Assembly (NCBI RefSeq): GCF_003335105.1
Contig: NZ_QFWQ01000003.1
Span: 558,001 to 622,000 of the forward strand
DNA from: Rhodanobacter denitrificans
GTDB taxonomy: Bacteria > Pseudomonadota > Gammaproteobacteria > Xanthomonadales > Rhodanobacteraceae
DNA length: 64,000 bases
Reading direction: 5' to 3'
The notes beneath the pieces were generated by a model, which saw only the letters and a list, made by a program, of their open reading frames with translations, was not told the origin of the DNA and ran no database searches. How positions within the stretch are numbered: position 1 is the first letter of the stretch; every line of letters starts with the position of its first letter. Positions 1 through 11,772 of the stretch are shown here, piece by piece. Both the position numbers and the translations under genes were made by a program.

Positions 1-847
1 CGATCCGCTCCGACAGCGCCCCGAAATACAGGCCACCCGCCAGCGCGCCGATATTCAGCAGCGCCACCAGCACGAAGGCCGTGGCCGAGCCGGTGGGCAG
101 GTGCAGGTTCACCTCCTCGAAGGTGTGGTACATGTCCTGCGATCCATGGCTGAACATGTTGAACGCCATCATCAGCAGCATCAGATAGATCGCCAGCTTC
201 CAATGCCCGCGCATCGCCTCCAGCAGGCCGGACCGCTTCGCCGCCCGCGCGCCTTCCTTCCATATCGCCGATTCCGGCACCTTGCGACGGATATACAGCA
301 CCAGCAGCGCCGGCAGCGCACCGACCACGAACAGGCCGCGCCAGCCGATGTGGTCGATCAGCAGCCAGTTCGCCAGCGCGGCGAGAAAGAAGCCGCACGG
401 ATAGCCGCTCTGCAGCAGGCCCGACACCGCGCCGCGGGCCTTCGCCGGTATCGACTCCATCGCCAGCGACGCGCCGATGCCCCACTCGCCGCCCATCGCG
501 ACGCCAAACAGGAAGCGCAGCACCAGCAAGGCAGTCAGCGAGGAGGCGAACGCCGTGGCGAGCTCGAACAGCGAGAACAGCACCACGTCGAGCATCAGGA
601 TCGGCCGTCGTCCGAAGCGGTCGGCCAGCCGCCCGAACAGCAGCGCACCCAGCGGCCGCGCCGCCAGGGTCAGGAACAACGCGTAGGTGATCCTGGCCGT
701 ACCCACGTCGAACTCCTTCGCCACGCTGACGATGACGAAGGTCAGCAGGAAATAGTCGAACGCATCCAGCGTCCAGCCCAGGAAACTCGCCAGTACCGTG
801 TGCCGCTGGGTGGCATCGAGTTCACGCAGGGGGGCAAGCAGGGACAT
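1..847 (-). CDS. MFS transporter, sialate/lactate:H+ symporter-like (partial, 3' end outside window)
   Basis: This is the N-terminal ~282 residues of a major facilitator superfamily carrier; the gene runs off the left edge. The start is the ATG at 847, with GAGGAGAG a few bases upstream. The protein opens with a short cytoplasmic stretch and then a first membrane segment containing GWTLDAFDYFLL, a pattern typical of the SHS (sialate/lactate:proton symporter) branch. The loop after helix 2 carries the MFS signature GRLADRFGRRP. A basic central loop (RRKVPESAIWKEGARAAKR) separates the two six-helix halves. The substrate is probably a monocarboxylate or sugar acid, but the sequence alone does not decide it. 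It diverges from rhlE. Confidence 0.82.
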   Translation of the reverse strand, partial: MSLLAPLRELDATQRHTVLASFLGWTLDAFDYFLLTFVIVSVAKEFDVGTARITYALFLTLAARPLGALLFGRLADRFGRRPILMLDVVLFSLFELATAFASSLTALLVLRFLFGVAMGGEWGIGASLAMESIPAKARGAVSGLLQSGYPCGFFLAALANWLLIDHIGWRGLFVVGALPALLVLYIRRKVPESAIWKEGARAAKRSGLLEAMRGHWKLAIYLMLLMMAFNMFSHGSQDMYHTFEEVNLHLPTGSATAFVLVALLNIGALAGGLYFGALSERI

Positions 848-1047
848 CGGTCTCTCCTCGAACGGGGCGTCGCGCAGCGGGGGTGCCGGCGCCGATGGTA
901 CTGTGCCGAAGGTGCAGGCTGCCGACTGGCGGGTCCGGCGGATCCGGCGGATCCGCATCGTTTCGACGTCGGTCCGGTCGTGACGCGGCTGCCTCGCCGG
1001 ATCGATATCCGCGCACCGTTCAGCCCGATGCCGCGACATCGCACGGT
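848..1047. other. Intergenic region, left part, no gene seen
   Basis: These 200 bases lie between the divergent MFS carrier and rhlE. Open frames here lack ribosome binding sites and show no recognisable protein. There is a tandem GGATCCGGC repeat around 940-955 but nothing with a clear function. The functional signals of this gap (promoter dyad and leader hairpin of rhlE) lie to the right. Confidence 0.5.
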
Positions 1048-1078
1048 GCGCCGGCAAATCGGCTATACTTGCCGGCGC
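1048..1078 (+). promoter_or_regulatory. Putative rhlE promoter -10 inside a perfect 10-bp dyad
   Basis: A TATACT -10-like hexamer (1064-1069) lies between two perfect 10-base inverted arms, GCGCCGGCAA (1048-1057) and TTGCCGGCGC (1069-1078). No good -35 hexamer is visible at normal spacing. The dyad could be an operator or a promoter-overlapping structure. If transcription starts around 1076, rhlE has a leader of roughly 95 nt. Confidence 0.5.
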
Positions 1079-1142
1079 AGTCATCACCTTGGCTGCTGCG
1101 ACGCACCGTCGCCCCCTTTCCCTTGATCTGCAACACGGTATG

Positions 1143-1168
1143 AACACTCCGGGTTGCTCAGGAGTGTT
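1143..1168 (+). promoter_or_regulatory. Hairpin sequestering the rhlE ribosome binding site
   Basis: AACACTCC (1143-1150) and GGAGTGTT (1161-1168) form a perfect 8-bp stem with a 10-nt loop. The 3' arm contains the Shine-Dalgarno core GGAG, and the arm ends two bases before the ATG at 1171. In the folded RNA the ribosome binding site would be blocked. Such an arrangement is compatible with thermosensing or with autoregulation by the helicase; the mechanism is inference. Confidence 0.6.
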
Positions 1169-1170
1169 AC

Positions 1171-2499
<1,329 letters not shown>

Positions 2500-2538
2500 T
2501 CCTGGTACCCGGCAAAACGGGGCAGCCTTTCGCGGCGG

Positions 2539-3387
2539 CTACAGCAGGTCCAGCGCCGCCGCGTGATGGCGCAAGTGGTCGTCGATGAAGCTGGCGATGA
2601 ACCAGTAGCTGTGGTCGTAGCCGGCATGCCGGCGCAGCAGCAGCGACTGCCCCGCCTCGGCACAGGCCTGGTCGAACAGCTCGGGTTTCAGCTGCGCTTC
2701 CAGGAACCGGTCGGCCTCGCCCTGGTCGATCAGGATGGTGCCGGGAAAGGTCTGCCGCCGCACCAGTTCGCAGGCGTCGTAGCCGGCCCACGCCGCCGGA
2801 TCGTCGCCGAGATAACGCGGCAGTGCCTTCCGGCCCCATGGCACCTGGCTGGGCGCCACGATCGGCGCGAACGCCGATACCGAGCGGTAGCACGCGGGAT
2901 GCTTCAGCGCGATGGTCAGGGCGCCGTGGCCGCCCATCGAGTGGCCGCACAGGCCGCTGCGGGTGGTGTCCACCGGGAACCCCGCGGCGATCAGCGCGGG
3001 CAGTTCGTCCGCCACGTAACTGTGCATGCGGAAGCGCGCGGACCACGGCGCGACGGTGGCATCGACATAGAAACCCGCGCCCTCGCCGAACTCCCAGTCG
3101 CCGGTGGCGCCATCGATGCCGGTATCTCGCGGACTGGTGTCGGGCATCACCAGCACCAGGCCCAGCTCGGCGGCCAGCCGCTGCGCGCCGGCCTTGATCG
3201 CGGCGGTTTCCTCGGTGCAGGTGAGTCCCGCCAGGCAGTACAGCACAGGGCACCTGCCCCGCGCCGCCTGCGGCGGCTGGTACACGGCGAAGCGCATCGG
3301 CCCCGCGCAACTCGTCGACGCGTGCCGATAGAAGCCCTGCACGCCGCCAAAACAGACCTGCTCGGAAAGAATCTCGATGCCGTTCAT
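2539..3387 (-). CDS. fghA: S-formylglutathione hydrolase
   Basis: A 282-residue serine esterase that hydrolyses S-formylglutathione to formate and glutathione, the second step of glutathione-dependent formaldehyde detoxification. It belongs to the esterase D alpha/beta-hydrolase family. The nucleophile Ser150 lies in GHSMGG, and Asp226 and His259 (in YDHSYWF) fit the other two triad positions. The CLAGLTCTEE motif near 51-60 is characteristic of the family. I prefer the ATG at 3387, which has GCAGG at good spacing; two GTG codons directly upstream are alternatives. The usual partner, a glutathione-dependent formaldehyde dehydrogenase (adhC), is not adjacent. It is convergent with rhlE. Confidence 0.9.
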   Translation of the reverse strand: MNGIEILSEQVCFGGVQGFYRHASTSCAGPMRFAVYQPPQAARGRCPVLYCLAGLTCTEETAAIKAGAQRLAAELGLVLVMPDTSPRDTGIDGATGDWEFGEGAGFYVDATVAPWSARFRMHSYVADELPALIAAGFPVDTTRSGLCGHSMGGHGALTIALKHPACYRSVSAFAPIVAPSQVPWGRKALPRYLGDDPAAWAGYDACELVRRQTFPGTILIDQGEADRFLEAQLKPELFDQACAEAGQSLLLRRHAGYDHSYWFIASFIDDHLRHHAAALDLL

Positions 3388-3459
3388 CACCACCTGCCCG
3401 GACCAACGCCAATGCCGATCATAAACCGCCCGGCCAGGCGCGCCGGTGCGATGCGACGT

Positions 3460-4209
3460 TCAGCGCTCCTGGTCGGTGGGCCGCATCAGGATCTCGTTGA
3501 TGTTGACGTGCGGCGGACGCGTCACGCAGAACGCGATCGCCTCGGCCACGTCGCGCGATTGCAGCTGGCGCATGCCGTCGGCCCAGGCGTTGAGTGCGTC
3601 CCTGGTCGCGGCATGCCCGATATGGTCGCGCAGTTCGGTCTGCACCACGCCCGGCTCGATCACGCTGACGCGGATGCCGTGCCGGTACACCTCGCGCCGC
3701 AGCGCCTCGGAGAACGCCACGACGCCGAACTTGGTCGCCGAGTAGGCGGCCGCGTTGGGGTTGGCGATGCGCCCGGCGGTCGAGGCAATGTTGACGATGT
3801 GGCCGTCGCCGCGCGCCGTCATGCCCGCCAGCGCCGCCTGGGTCGAGGCGATCAGGCTGAGCACGTTGAGCTCCAGCATCTGCCGCCAGCGACCGAGGTC
3901 GGCCTCGGCCACCGGCTCCAGGTACATCACGCCGGCGTTGTTGACGAGGACGTCCAGACGTCCGAAGTGCGCTTCGGTCTCGTGCACCACGCGCTGCGCC
4001 TGCGTCTCGTCGAGCAGGTCGGCCTCCAGCACCAGTGGTTCGGCGCCCAGCCCGGCGAGCCGCACGGCGAGCTCCTCCAGGCGGTCCCGGCGGCGTGCCG
4101 TCACCGCCACGCGGGCGCCTTCCTCGGCCAGCGCGATCGCGGTCGCCTCACCGATCCCCGAGGATGCACCCGTCACCAGTGCGACCTTGTCCATCAGACG
4201 CTTCGCCAT
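3460..4209 (-). CDS. SDR family NAD(P)-dependent oxidoreductase
   Basis: A 249-residue classical short-chain dehydrogenase/reductase. The cofactor-binding TGASSGIG is at 13-20, NNAG at 90-93, and the catalytic Ser143, Tyr156 and Lys160 (YSATK) are all present. Arg residues after the second strand (TARRRDR) favour NADP(H). The sequence resembles YdfG-type broad-specificity 3-hydroxy acid or serine dehydrogenases, but the substrate cannot be fixed. A good AGGAG precedes the ATG at 4209. It is divergent from deaD, sharing a 116-bp control region with a strong dyad. Confidence 0.88.
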   Translation of the reverse strand: MAKRLMDKVALVTGASSGIGEATAIALAEEGARVAVTARRRDRLEELAVRLAGLGAEPLVLEADLLDETQAQRVVHETEAHFGRLDVLVNNAGVMYLEPVAEADLGRWRQMLELNVLSLIASTQAALAGMTARGDGHIVNIASTAGRIANPNAAAYSATKFGVVAFSEALRREVYRHGIRVSVIEPGVVQTELRDHIGHAATRDALNAWADGMRQLQSRDVAEAIAFCVTRPPHVNINEILMRPTDQER

Positions 4210-4241
4210 GCCCGAATCTCCTGTGCCTTGAACGCATTACG

Positions 4242-4273
4242 CCGCGGGCCGGGTGCCCGCGGACTGCTACAAT
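4242..4273 (+). promoter_or_regulatory. Putative deaD promoter with an 8-bp perfect dyad beside the -10
   Basis: CCGCGGGC (4242-4249) and GCCCGCGG (4255-4262) form a perfect inverted repeat with a 5-base centre. A -10-like TACAAT follows at 4268-4273. The dyad therefore covers the -35/spacer area of the deaD promoter and could also act on the divergent dehydrogenase gene. An operator is the simplest reading; a terminator is unlikely because no T-run follows on either strand. Confidence 0.4.
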
Positions 4274-4325
4274 AACCCCCATTCTCCCGCACGCCGGCCA
4301 GCGTGCCACCCCGAGGTTCCCCCCG

Positions 4326-6167
<1,842 letters not shown>

Positions 6168-6592
6168 GCGTCCGGAGTCGCGCCGCTCGACAAGCGACGG
6201 CGCGACGACATGACACCGGCAGGATCGTCGTCGCCGCGAACCCGCCGCAGGTCGGGTTCCAGCTCGACGGTCGAACATCATCCATCCCGCGACGCCGAGC
6301 CGCGACTCGACCGGCCAGCGCCGTGCGCCATCGCGCACCTGCAGGCGGCCGCGCACGCGGCCCGGGATAAACGGCTGCCCGCCGTCGGGCGCCGGACGAC
6401 CTCTTCACGAAAAATTCCCTTCAAAGCGCTATGACTCCGCTGTTCCGCCTGGGAGTCCAGGGGCTCGCGATGCCGAAGTCGCGTGATGGTGGAACGGTTA
6501 TCGGATCCCTGTCGTGCCTGGCCACCAGGCTGTGCAACGCCAGTCGCACGCACCGATCCTTTCCAATGCCGTTACCTCGTGGAGGGGAACCC
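6168..6592. other. 425-bp intergenic region, one hairpin, no gene seen
   Basis: The only strong structure is a hairpin at 6177-6206 (arms GTCGCGCCG and CGGCGCGAC), just after the deaD stop. It lacks a T-run, so it may be a weak or Rho-assisted terminator. The remainder includes a relatively AT-rich patch (6408-6432) that could hold the promoter of the downstream exported-protein gene. No coding signal is convincing. Confidence 0.45.
6177..6206 (+). terminator. Hairpin after deaD, possible terminator
   Basis: A perfect 9-bp stem with a 12-base loop begins 10 bases past the deaD stop codon. There is no T-tract, so intrinsic termination is uncertain. Confidence 0.35.
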
Positions 6593-8188
6593 ATGTCATC
6601 ACGAAACTTGACAGCCTTGAGCATCGCGCTGGGCGCCGTTTTCGGTCTGGCGACAAGCAACCAGGCCTTCGCCGAAAACGCGGCCCCCAAGGTGGAAGTG
6701 ACGCCTGCCGTGAAACACGACACCTTGCGCTCCCTGCGCGGCACGATGCCGCGCCCGGAAGATTTCTCCAAGAGTCCCCGCATTCATCCGCTGCATCCGC
6801 TGCCGCCGCTGGCTCCGGGCAACCAGACCGACGGCGCCGTGCAACACACCATCGCCGGGGCGTTTGCGCCCGCACTGGGCGCGGGTTTCGAAGGCGTCGG
6901 GCAAGGCTTCAGTGGCCCGCAGGGCACGTTCAGCGTCAACAGCGCGCCGCCGGACACCAATGGCGCGGTCGGCGCCACCCAGTACGTGCAGATCGTGAAC
7001 ACCGGCTTCGCGGTGTTCGACAAGGCCAGCAAGGCGGTGACCTACGGTCCGGTGCCAAGCAACACCCTGTGGTCCGGCTTTGGCGGCCCCTGCGAGGCCG
7101 ACAACGACGGCGATGCCGTGGTGGTCTACGACAAGGCCGCCAACCGCTGGGTCGTCTCGCAGTTCGCCGTCAGCGCCACGCCGTATTACCAGTGCGTGGC
7201 CGTGTCGGCCACCAGTGACGCCACCGGCGCGTACTACCGCTATGCGTTCTCCTACGGCAGCGTCTTTCCCGATTATCCGAAAATGGGCGTCTGGCCGGAT
7301 GGCTACTACGAAACCTTCAACATGTTCACCAGTACCTTCCAGGGTGCCAAGCTGTGCGCCTATGACCGCAAGGCGATGCTGAGCGGCCAGGCAGCGACCC
7401 AGCAGTGCTTCCAGTTGTCCACCAGCTACGGCGGCGTGCTGCCGGCCGACCTCGACGGCGCCACCGCGCCGCCGGCCGGTTCGCCGAACTACATGCTGAA
7501 CTTCACCAGCAACTCGCTGAACCTGTGGAAGTTCCACGTCGACTGGGCGAACAGCGCCAATACCTCGTTGAGCGGTCCGATCAACATTCCGGTGGCCGCT
7601 TTCGCCACCGCCTGCCGCGGCGGCAGCTGCATCCCGCAATACGGTACGCGGCAAAAGCTGGACTCGCTGGGCGACCGCCTGATGTTCCGCCTGGCTTACC
7701 GCAACTTCGGCACTCACGAGTCGCTGGTGGTCAACCATTCGGTGCAGGTCGGCACCTCGCGCAAGAACCCGTACACCGGTGTGCGCTGGTACGAGATCCG
7801 CAGCCCGGGCACCACGCCGGTGGTCTACCAGCAATCCACCTTCTCGCCGGACACCAGTTACCGCTGGATGGGCTCGGTGGCGATGGACAAGCAGGGCAAC
7901 CTGGCGCTCGGCTACAGCGTCTCGGACAGTTCCATCCACCCGGCGATCCGCTACACCGGCCGTCTGGCCGGCGACCCGCTGAACACGCTGGAGGCCGAGA
8001 ACAGCATCATCGAAGGCACCGGATCGCAGAGCGGCAACAACCTGTCGCGCTGGGGCGATTACAGCGCGATGACGGTCGACCCGGTCGACGACTGCACGTT
8101 CTGGTACACCACCGAGTACCTGAAGAACACCGGCTCGTTCAACTGGAACACGCGCATCGCGTCGTTCAAGTTCCCGGGCTGTCTATAA
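6593..8188 (+). CDS. Exported protein of unknown function, 531 residues
   Basis: The protein has a clear Sec signal peptide: charged start, hydrophobic segment, and a likely cleavage after Ala27 (NQAFA|ENA). The mature part contains PPDTNGAVGATQYVQ and VVVYDKAANRWVVSQF, and later RWGDYSAM and DDCTFWYTTEYL. These patterns recur in large secreted bacterial proteins that are probably repeat-folded (beta-propeller-like), but I cannot assign a function. Six or more cysteines suggest disulphides in the periplasm or outside. The ATG at 6593 has GGAGGGG about 6-9 bases upstream; the open frame extends further upstream but without signal sequence or RBS. It is monocistronic, ended by a hairpin. Confidence 0.8.
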   Translation: MSSRNLTALSIALGAVFGLATSNQAFAENAAPKVEVTPAVKHDTLRSLRGTMPRPEDFSKSPRIHPLHPLPPLAPGNQTDGAVQHTIAGAFAPALGAGFEGVGQGFSGPQGTFSVNSAPPDTNGAVGATQYVQIVNTGFAVFDKASKAVTYGPVPSNTLWSGFGGPCEADNDGDAVVVYDKAANRWVVSQFAVSATPYYQCVAVSATSDATGAYYRYAFSYGSVFPDYPKMGVWPDGYYETFNMFTSTFQGAKLCAYDRKAMLSGQAATQQCFQLSTSYGGVLPADLDGATAPPAGSPNYMLNFTSNSLNLWKFHVDWANSANTSLSGPINIPVAAFATACRGGSCIPQYGTRQKLDSLGDRLMFRLAYRNFGTHESLVVNHSVQVGTSRKNPYTGVRWYEIRSPGTTPVVYQQSTFSPDTSYRWMGSVAMDKQGNLALGYSVSDSSIHPAIRYTGRLAGDPLNTLEAENSIIEGTGSQSGNNLSRWGDYSAMTVDPVDDCTFWYTTEYLKNTGSFNWNTRIASFKFPGCL

Positions 8189-8207
8189 ACGGGCTCCCGG
8201 GCAACCA

Positions 8208-8241
8208 GGATGCCCGTCACCCATCGCGGTGGCGGGCATCC
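8208..8241. terminator. Convergent-gene hairpin terminator candidate
   Basis: GGATGCCCG (8208-8216) pairs with CGGGCATCC (8233-8241), and most of the inner TCACC/GGTGG bases also pair. It lies between two convergent stop codons. There is no long T-run, so strength is uncertain. Confidence 0.45.
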
Positions 8242-8272
8242 CTCTCCTGCGGTTTCGGACGCGCCAGCGCGC

Positions 8273-8659
8273 TCATGCGCTCTGCGGCAACGGCGGCTCG
8301 CCGGCGTCGAACGGGTCGAGCCAGTCCTCCGGCGTCAGCACCGGCAGGCCGTGCGCGCGGCGCGCCTTGTCGCACTGCGGGCTGGCCGTGCCAAATTCCC
8401 ACGACGGCTGCACCTCGCGGCATACCGACGGCCGCTGCGGATAGATGCCGCAATGCGCCGCTTCGCCCACCGTACCGCGCAGGGCCACGCAGCGCGGCTG
8501 CGCGGCGTTGGTGCCGCGCATCGCCAGGCGGTGCGGGTCAAGCTTTTCGGTCAGCTCCGGCGGCACGCCGCCACCAAGAAAGGCTTCCGCCTCCGACCAG
8601 TGAAACGCCACGCGAAAGAACGCGCAGCAGGCACCGCAACGCAGGCAGGGATGTTCCAT
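8273..8659 (-). CDS. YkgJ family cysteine cluster protein
   Basis: A 128-residue protein of the YkgJ/zinc- or iron-chelating cluster family. The N-terminal CLRCGACC (Cys5, 8, 11, 12) and the later Cys pair around HCGIYPQRPSVCR form the conserved metal-binding set. The biochemical role of the family is not settled. No strong Shine-Dalgarno is visible before the ATG at 8659. It stands alone, convergent with the exported-protein gene. Confidence 0.85.
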   Translation of the reverse strand: MEHPCLRCGACCAFFRVAFHWSEAEAFLGGGVPPELTEKLDPHRLAMRGTNAAQPRCVALRGTVGEAAHCGIYPQRPSVCREVQPSWEFGTASPQCDKARRAHGLPVLTPEDWLDPFDAGEPPLPQSA

Positions 8660-8757
8660 CGAATCGACCGGGGGCGCCCCAAGGCGCGCAGGAGACGGAT
8701 TCTAGGGCAGCGGCAGCGGTTGCGCAGCGTGGGAAAGCAAAAGCCGCCCCGCACTGC

Positions 8758-8780
8758 CCTCCCCCGCGATGCAGGGGAGG
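8758..8780. repeat. Short C-rich palindrome (CCTCCCC...GGGGAGG)
   Basis: A 7-bp stem with a ~9-base loop lies between the YkgJ and zinc-metallopeptidase genes. Near-identical palindromes occur at 12757-12777, 40169-40191 and 57001-57022, always between genes, so this is a dispersed intergenic repeat rather than a gene-specific terminator. Confidence 0.5.
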
Positions 8781-8825
8781 AGATTGGAAAGCAGGCGGTC
8801 GCAAAGCGATTGCCTGCTCGGTGAC

Positions 8826-9689
8826 TCATGGCTCGCCGGCGAAGGTATCGCACTGGGCCATGTCGCCGCTCTCGAAGCCGGCCTTGAACCACTTCACCCG
8901 CTGCGCCGAGGTGCCATGGGTGAACGTGTCCGGGCGCACGCGGCCCTGCGCCTGCTGCTGCAAGGCGTCGTCGCCGATGTGGCTGGCGGCGTTGAGCGCC
9001 GATTCGATGTCGCCCGGCTGCAGCCAGTTCAGGTCCTTCTGGCTGTGGTTGGCCCATATGCCGGCATAGCAATCCGCCTGCAGCTCCTGCCGCACCGAGA
9101 GACCGTCGGCGCCGTCCATCGGCGCACCGCGGCGGCGTGCCTCGTCCACCTTGTCGAACACGCCGGTCAGCTTCTGCACGTGATGGCCGACCTCGTGCGC
9201 GATCACGTAGGCACGGGCGAAATCGCCGGAGGAATGCAGCTCGTCCTGCAACTGCTGGAAGAACGCCAGGTCCAGGTACACCTTCTGGTCGCCCGGGCAG
9301 TAGAACGGGCCCACCGCCGTGGTGGCGCCGCCGCAGGCCGTGTTCACGCCGCCGCTGAACAGGTGCAGCTTGGGCTCCGCATAGGTCGCCCCATGCGCCT
9401 GGAAGATCTCGCCCCAGGTCTGCTCGGTCGAATGCAGGACCGCACTGACGAAGGCCTGTTGCTGGGGATCGACCTGGATGGGCTGTCCGCTCGTCTGCGT
9501 GGGGGCTCCCGGCTGGGTGCCGCCCTGGTCCAGCAGCGCCAGCGGATTCTTGAAGAAGATCCAGCCCAGCAGCGCCAGTACGACCAGTCCGCCCAGGCCC
9601 ATGCGGCCGCCGCCGCCAAAACGCGGGCCACCGCCGTCACCGCTGTCGATCTCGACGTTGTTGCTGCTGCCGCCTTTTTGCCAATCCAT
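8826..9689 (-). CDS. ypfJ: Neutral zinc metallopeptidase, YpfJ family
   Basis: A 287-residue membrane-anchored putative metalloprotease. A glycine-rich N terminus (about 1-30) precedes one transmembrane segment at about 31-46. The zinc motif HEVGHH starts at 165 (HEVGH 165-169), and RQELQADCYAG (200-210) fits the downstream metal-ligand region of the family. The motif FSGGVNTACGGA near 111-122 is also typical. The ATG at 9689 has GAGGGG six bases upstream; an open extension upstream is not supported. The active domain would face the periplasm. It is divergent from the MAPEG gene. Confidence 0.88.
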   Translation of the reverse strand: MDWQKGGSSNNVEIDSGDGGGPRFGGGGRMGLGGLVVLALLGWIFFKNPLALLDQGGTQPGAPTQTSGQPIQVDPQQQAFVSAVLHSTEQTWGEIFQAHGATYAEPKLHLFSGGVNTACGGATTAVGPFYCPGDQKVYLDLAFFQQLQDELHSSGDFARAYVIAHEVGHHVQKLTGVFDKVDEARRRGAPMDGADGLSVRQELQADCYAGIWANHSQKDLNWLQPGDIESALNAASHIGDDALQQQAQGRVRPDTFTHGTSAQRVKWFKAGFESGDMAQCDTFAGEP

Positions 9690-9811
9690 CAGGAACCCCT
9701 CGTTGACTGCTGTGCGCCCCGGTGCCGCGTGGCGACGATAACGCGTCGGCCATGGCGGCGCCACGCACTCGCTGCGGTTAAAGTTGGATATCCATCCACG
9801 AGGATTACAGC

Positions 9812-10204
9812 ATGACCCACCTGCCCGCCCTGGTCACCCTGCTCGCCGTGCTGCTGCTGTTCGGCGTCATGTGGGCCGTCGGTCACGCCCGCGGCAAGTA
9901 CGGCATCAAGGCACCGGCGACCAGCGGCCATCCGGCGTTCGAGCGTGCCTACCGGGTGCAGATGAACACCATGGAAAGCGCGGTGATGTTCCTGCCGACG
10001 CTGTGGCTGGCGGCGAACTACGGCTTCAGCGGCTGGGCCGGCGTGGCCGGGCTGGTCTGGATCGTCGGCCGGGTGTGGTACGCGCTGGCTTATCTCAACG
10101 ATCCCGCCACGCGCGGCCCCGGCTACCTGGTCGGTATGCTCGGCTGGGCCGCGCTGCTGGTCATGGCCTGCCTCGGCGTGGGTCGGGCCATGCTCGCCGG
10201 CTGA
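9812..10204 (+). CDS. MAPEG family membrane protein
   Basis: A 130-residue, four-helix membrane protein of the MAPEG superfamily (membrane-associated proteins in eicosanoid and glutathione metabolism). The family features are RAYRVQMNTMESAVMFLPTLW in the second helix region and YLNDPATRGPGYLVG before the last helix. Bacterial members are often glutathione-dependent transferases or peroxidases, but activity cannot be inferred here. A GAGGA lies about 9 bases before the ATG. Confidence 0.85.
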   Translation: MTHLPALVTLLAVLLLFGVMWAVGHARGKYGIKAPATSGHPAFERAYRVQMNTMESAVMFLPTLWLAANYGFSGWAGVAGLVWIVGRVWYALAYLNDPATRGPGYLVGMLGWAALLVMACLGVGRAMLAG

Positions 10205-10388
10205 GCCGCCCATCCCGCCGGCGTCCGGGCCGCGGATGCCGGCGGGTGATCCGCGGCCGCAAGCGGGGTCGGCATCCCTGCCGAACGGCAGGATTGCGCG
10301 CGCGGCCCGCAAGACACTAGCTTGGTCGCGAACCGCGCTGCCCATGGCGTCCCCCCAGCTCCTCCGCAACCCGTCAGGCATGAAGCGC

Positions 10389-11204
10389 ATGGAAATCCGC
10401 CATACCGATACGCCGCCGACGGCGCTGCCCGCCGACGCGCCCGCGCCCGGTCCGTGGGCCAGCATGGCGGCGATCACCGGCTATTTCGCGTTGCAGTTGA
10501 CCGCCGGTGCGCTGGCGCTGTTGACGCTGGCGACCGGCGACGCGCTGGTTTCCGGCCATGTCGCGCTGGCCGGCCTGGAAGCGGCGAGCGCATCGGTGCT
10601 GCGCCAACCGGCGCTGCAGGCGTTGCTGGCGATGTTCTCGCTGGGCGTGGCAGCGTCGCTGACGTTGTGGCTGGTGCACCGCCGGTGGGCGTCGCTGTGG
10701 TCGCTGGCGCAGCCGCCGGGCTTCGGCTTCGTCGCGCCACGCCGCCCGCTGTTCTTCGCGCTGGCCGTGGTGCTCGGCCTGTCCGCGCCGATCCTGGGCG
10801 AATGGCTGACCGGCTGGCTGGCCCAGGGCCACACAGTGACCCAGGACATCCAGCAGCTCGGCGGCCATACCCCGCTGGGCCTGCGCTTGCCGCTGGTGCT
10901 GGTGGTGGTGTGCGTGGGGCCGCTGGCGGAGGAACTGCTGTTCCGCGGCGTGCTGCTGTCGGCGCTGATGAGGCGCTGGCCGGTCGGCTGGGCGGTGGGC
11001 GGCAGCTCGCTGCTGTTTGCGCTGGTCCACCTGCCGGGGCTGGAATACCAGTGGTATGCGTTGCCGAACCTGATCCTGCTGGCGGTTCTGCTGGCCGGGT
11101 TGCGGCTGCGTTCGGGCTCGATCTGGCCGGCGGTGCTGGCGCATGGCGTCAACAACCTGCTGGCCGTCGCCGCCTGGTTCGTGGCGATCAACCCGCCGGG
11201 CTGA
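10389..11204 (+). CDS. CPBP family intramembrane metalloprotease (CAAX protease/bacteriocin-processing)
   Basis: A 271-residue multispanning protein of the CPBP/Abi family. The conserved motif 1 EELLFRG is at 181-187 (Glu181, Glu182, Arg186), motif 2 FALVH ends at His214, and motif 3 includes His252 and Asn255 (AHGVNN). These are the expected metal and catalytic positions. Several hydrophobic segments surround them. The start at 10389 has AGG ten bases upstream; ATG codons at 10380 and 10344 are alternatives. The 3' end overlaps the convergent maf gene by 17 bases. Substrate unknown. Confidence 0.82.
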   Translation: MEIRHTDTPPTALPADAPAPGPWASMAAITGYFALQLTAGALALLTLATGDALVSGHVALAGLEAASASVLRQPALQALLAMFSLGVAASLTLWLVHRRWASLWSLAQPPGFGFVAPRRPLFFALAVVLGLSAPILGEWLTGWLAQGHTVTQDIQQLGGHTPLGLRLPLVLVVVCVGPLAEELLFRGVLLSALMRRWPVGWAVGGSSLLFALVHLPGLEYQWYALPNLILLAVLLAGLRLRSGSIWPAVLAHGVNNLLAVAAWFVAINPPG

Positions 11205-11772
11205 TCCCGCCATGCCGCAGCAACCGCGCGGTCTCGAACAGCGGCAAGCCCATCACCCCGGAGTAGCTGCCGTCGAGGTGCGCGAGCATCGCCGCGCCGC
11301 GGCCCTGGATCGCATACGCGCCGGCCTTGCCGAACGGCTCGCCGGAGGCGACATAGGCGGCGATGGCCGGCTCGTCCAGCGTGGCGAAACGCACCTGCGA
11401 CTCGCAGACCTCGCACTGTTCGCCGCCGGCGCCGACCAGCCATACCGCCGAAATCACCGCATGCGTGCGGCCCGACAGCCGGCGCAGCATCGCGACCGCA
11501 TCGGCGGCATCGCGCGGCTTGCCGAACACCTCATCGTCCAGCACCACCTCGGTGTCCGCGCCGAGCACCAGCGCGTCGCCCGCGTGCGCCAGCGCAGCGA
11601 GGCCGGCGCGTGCCTTGTCGCGCGCCACCCGGCTCACGTAGTCCCGCGGCGATTCGCCGGGCGCGCGCTGCTCGGGCACATCGACATCGAGCACGGCGAA
11701 ATCCACGCCGAGCTGCTCAAGCAACTGGCGCCGGCGCGGCGATTGCGAGGCGAGATGGAGCACTGGCGTCAC
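11188..11772 (-). CDS. maf: Maf-like nucleoside triphosphate pyrophosphatase (dTTP/UTP type)
   Basis: A 194-residue Maf/YhdE-type pyrophosphatase that removes non-canonical or excess nucleotides (dTTP, UTP) to monophosphates. The N-terminal [12 protein letters not shown] is the phosphate-binding signature, and [16 protein letters not shown] carries the catalytic aspartate. YAIQGRGA and YSGVMGLPL are also family hallmarks. The ATG overlaps the stop of the upstream acetyltransferase by four bases (ATGA), so the two are translationally coupled. It is the last gene of the rsfS-rlmH-GNAT-maf operon. Confidence 0.93.
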   Translation of the reverse strand: MTPVLHLASQSPRRRQLLEQLGVDFAVLDVDVPEQRAPGESPRDYVSRVARDKARAGLAALAHAGDALVLGADTEVVLDDEVFGKPRDAADAVAMLRRLSGRTHAVISAVWLVGAGGEQCEVCESQVRFATLDEPAIAAYVASGEPFGKAGAYAIQGRGAAMLAHLDGSYSGVMGLPLFETARLLRHGGISPAG

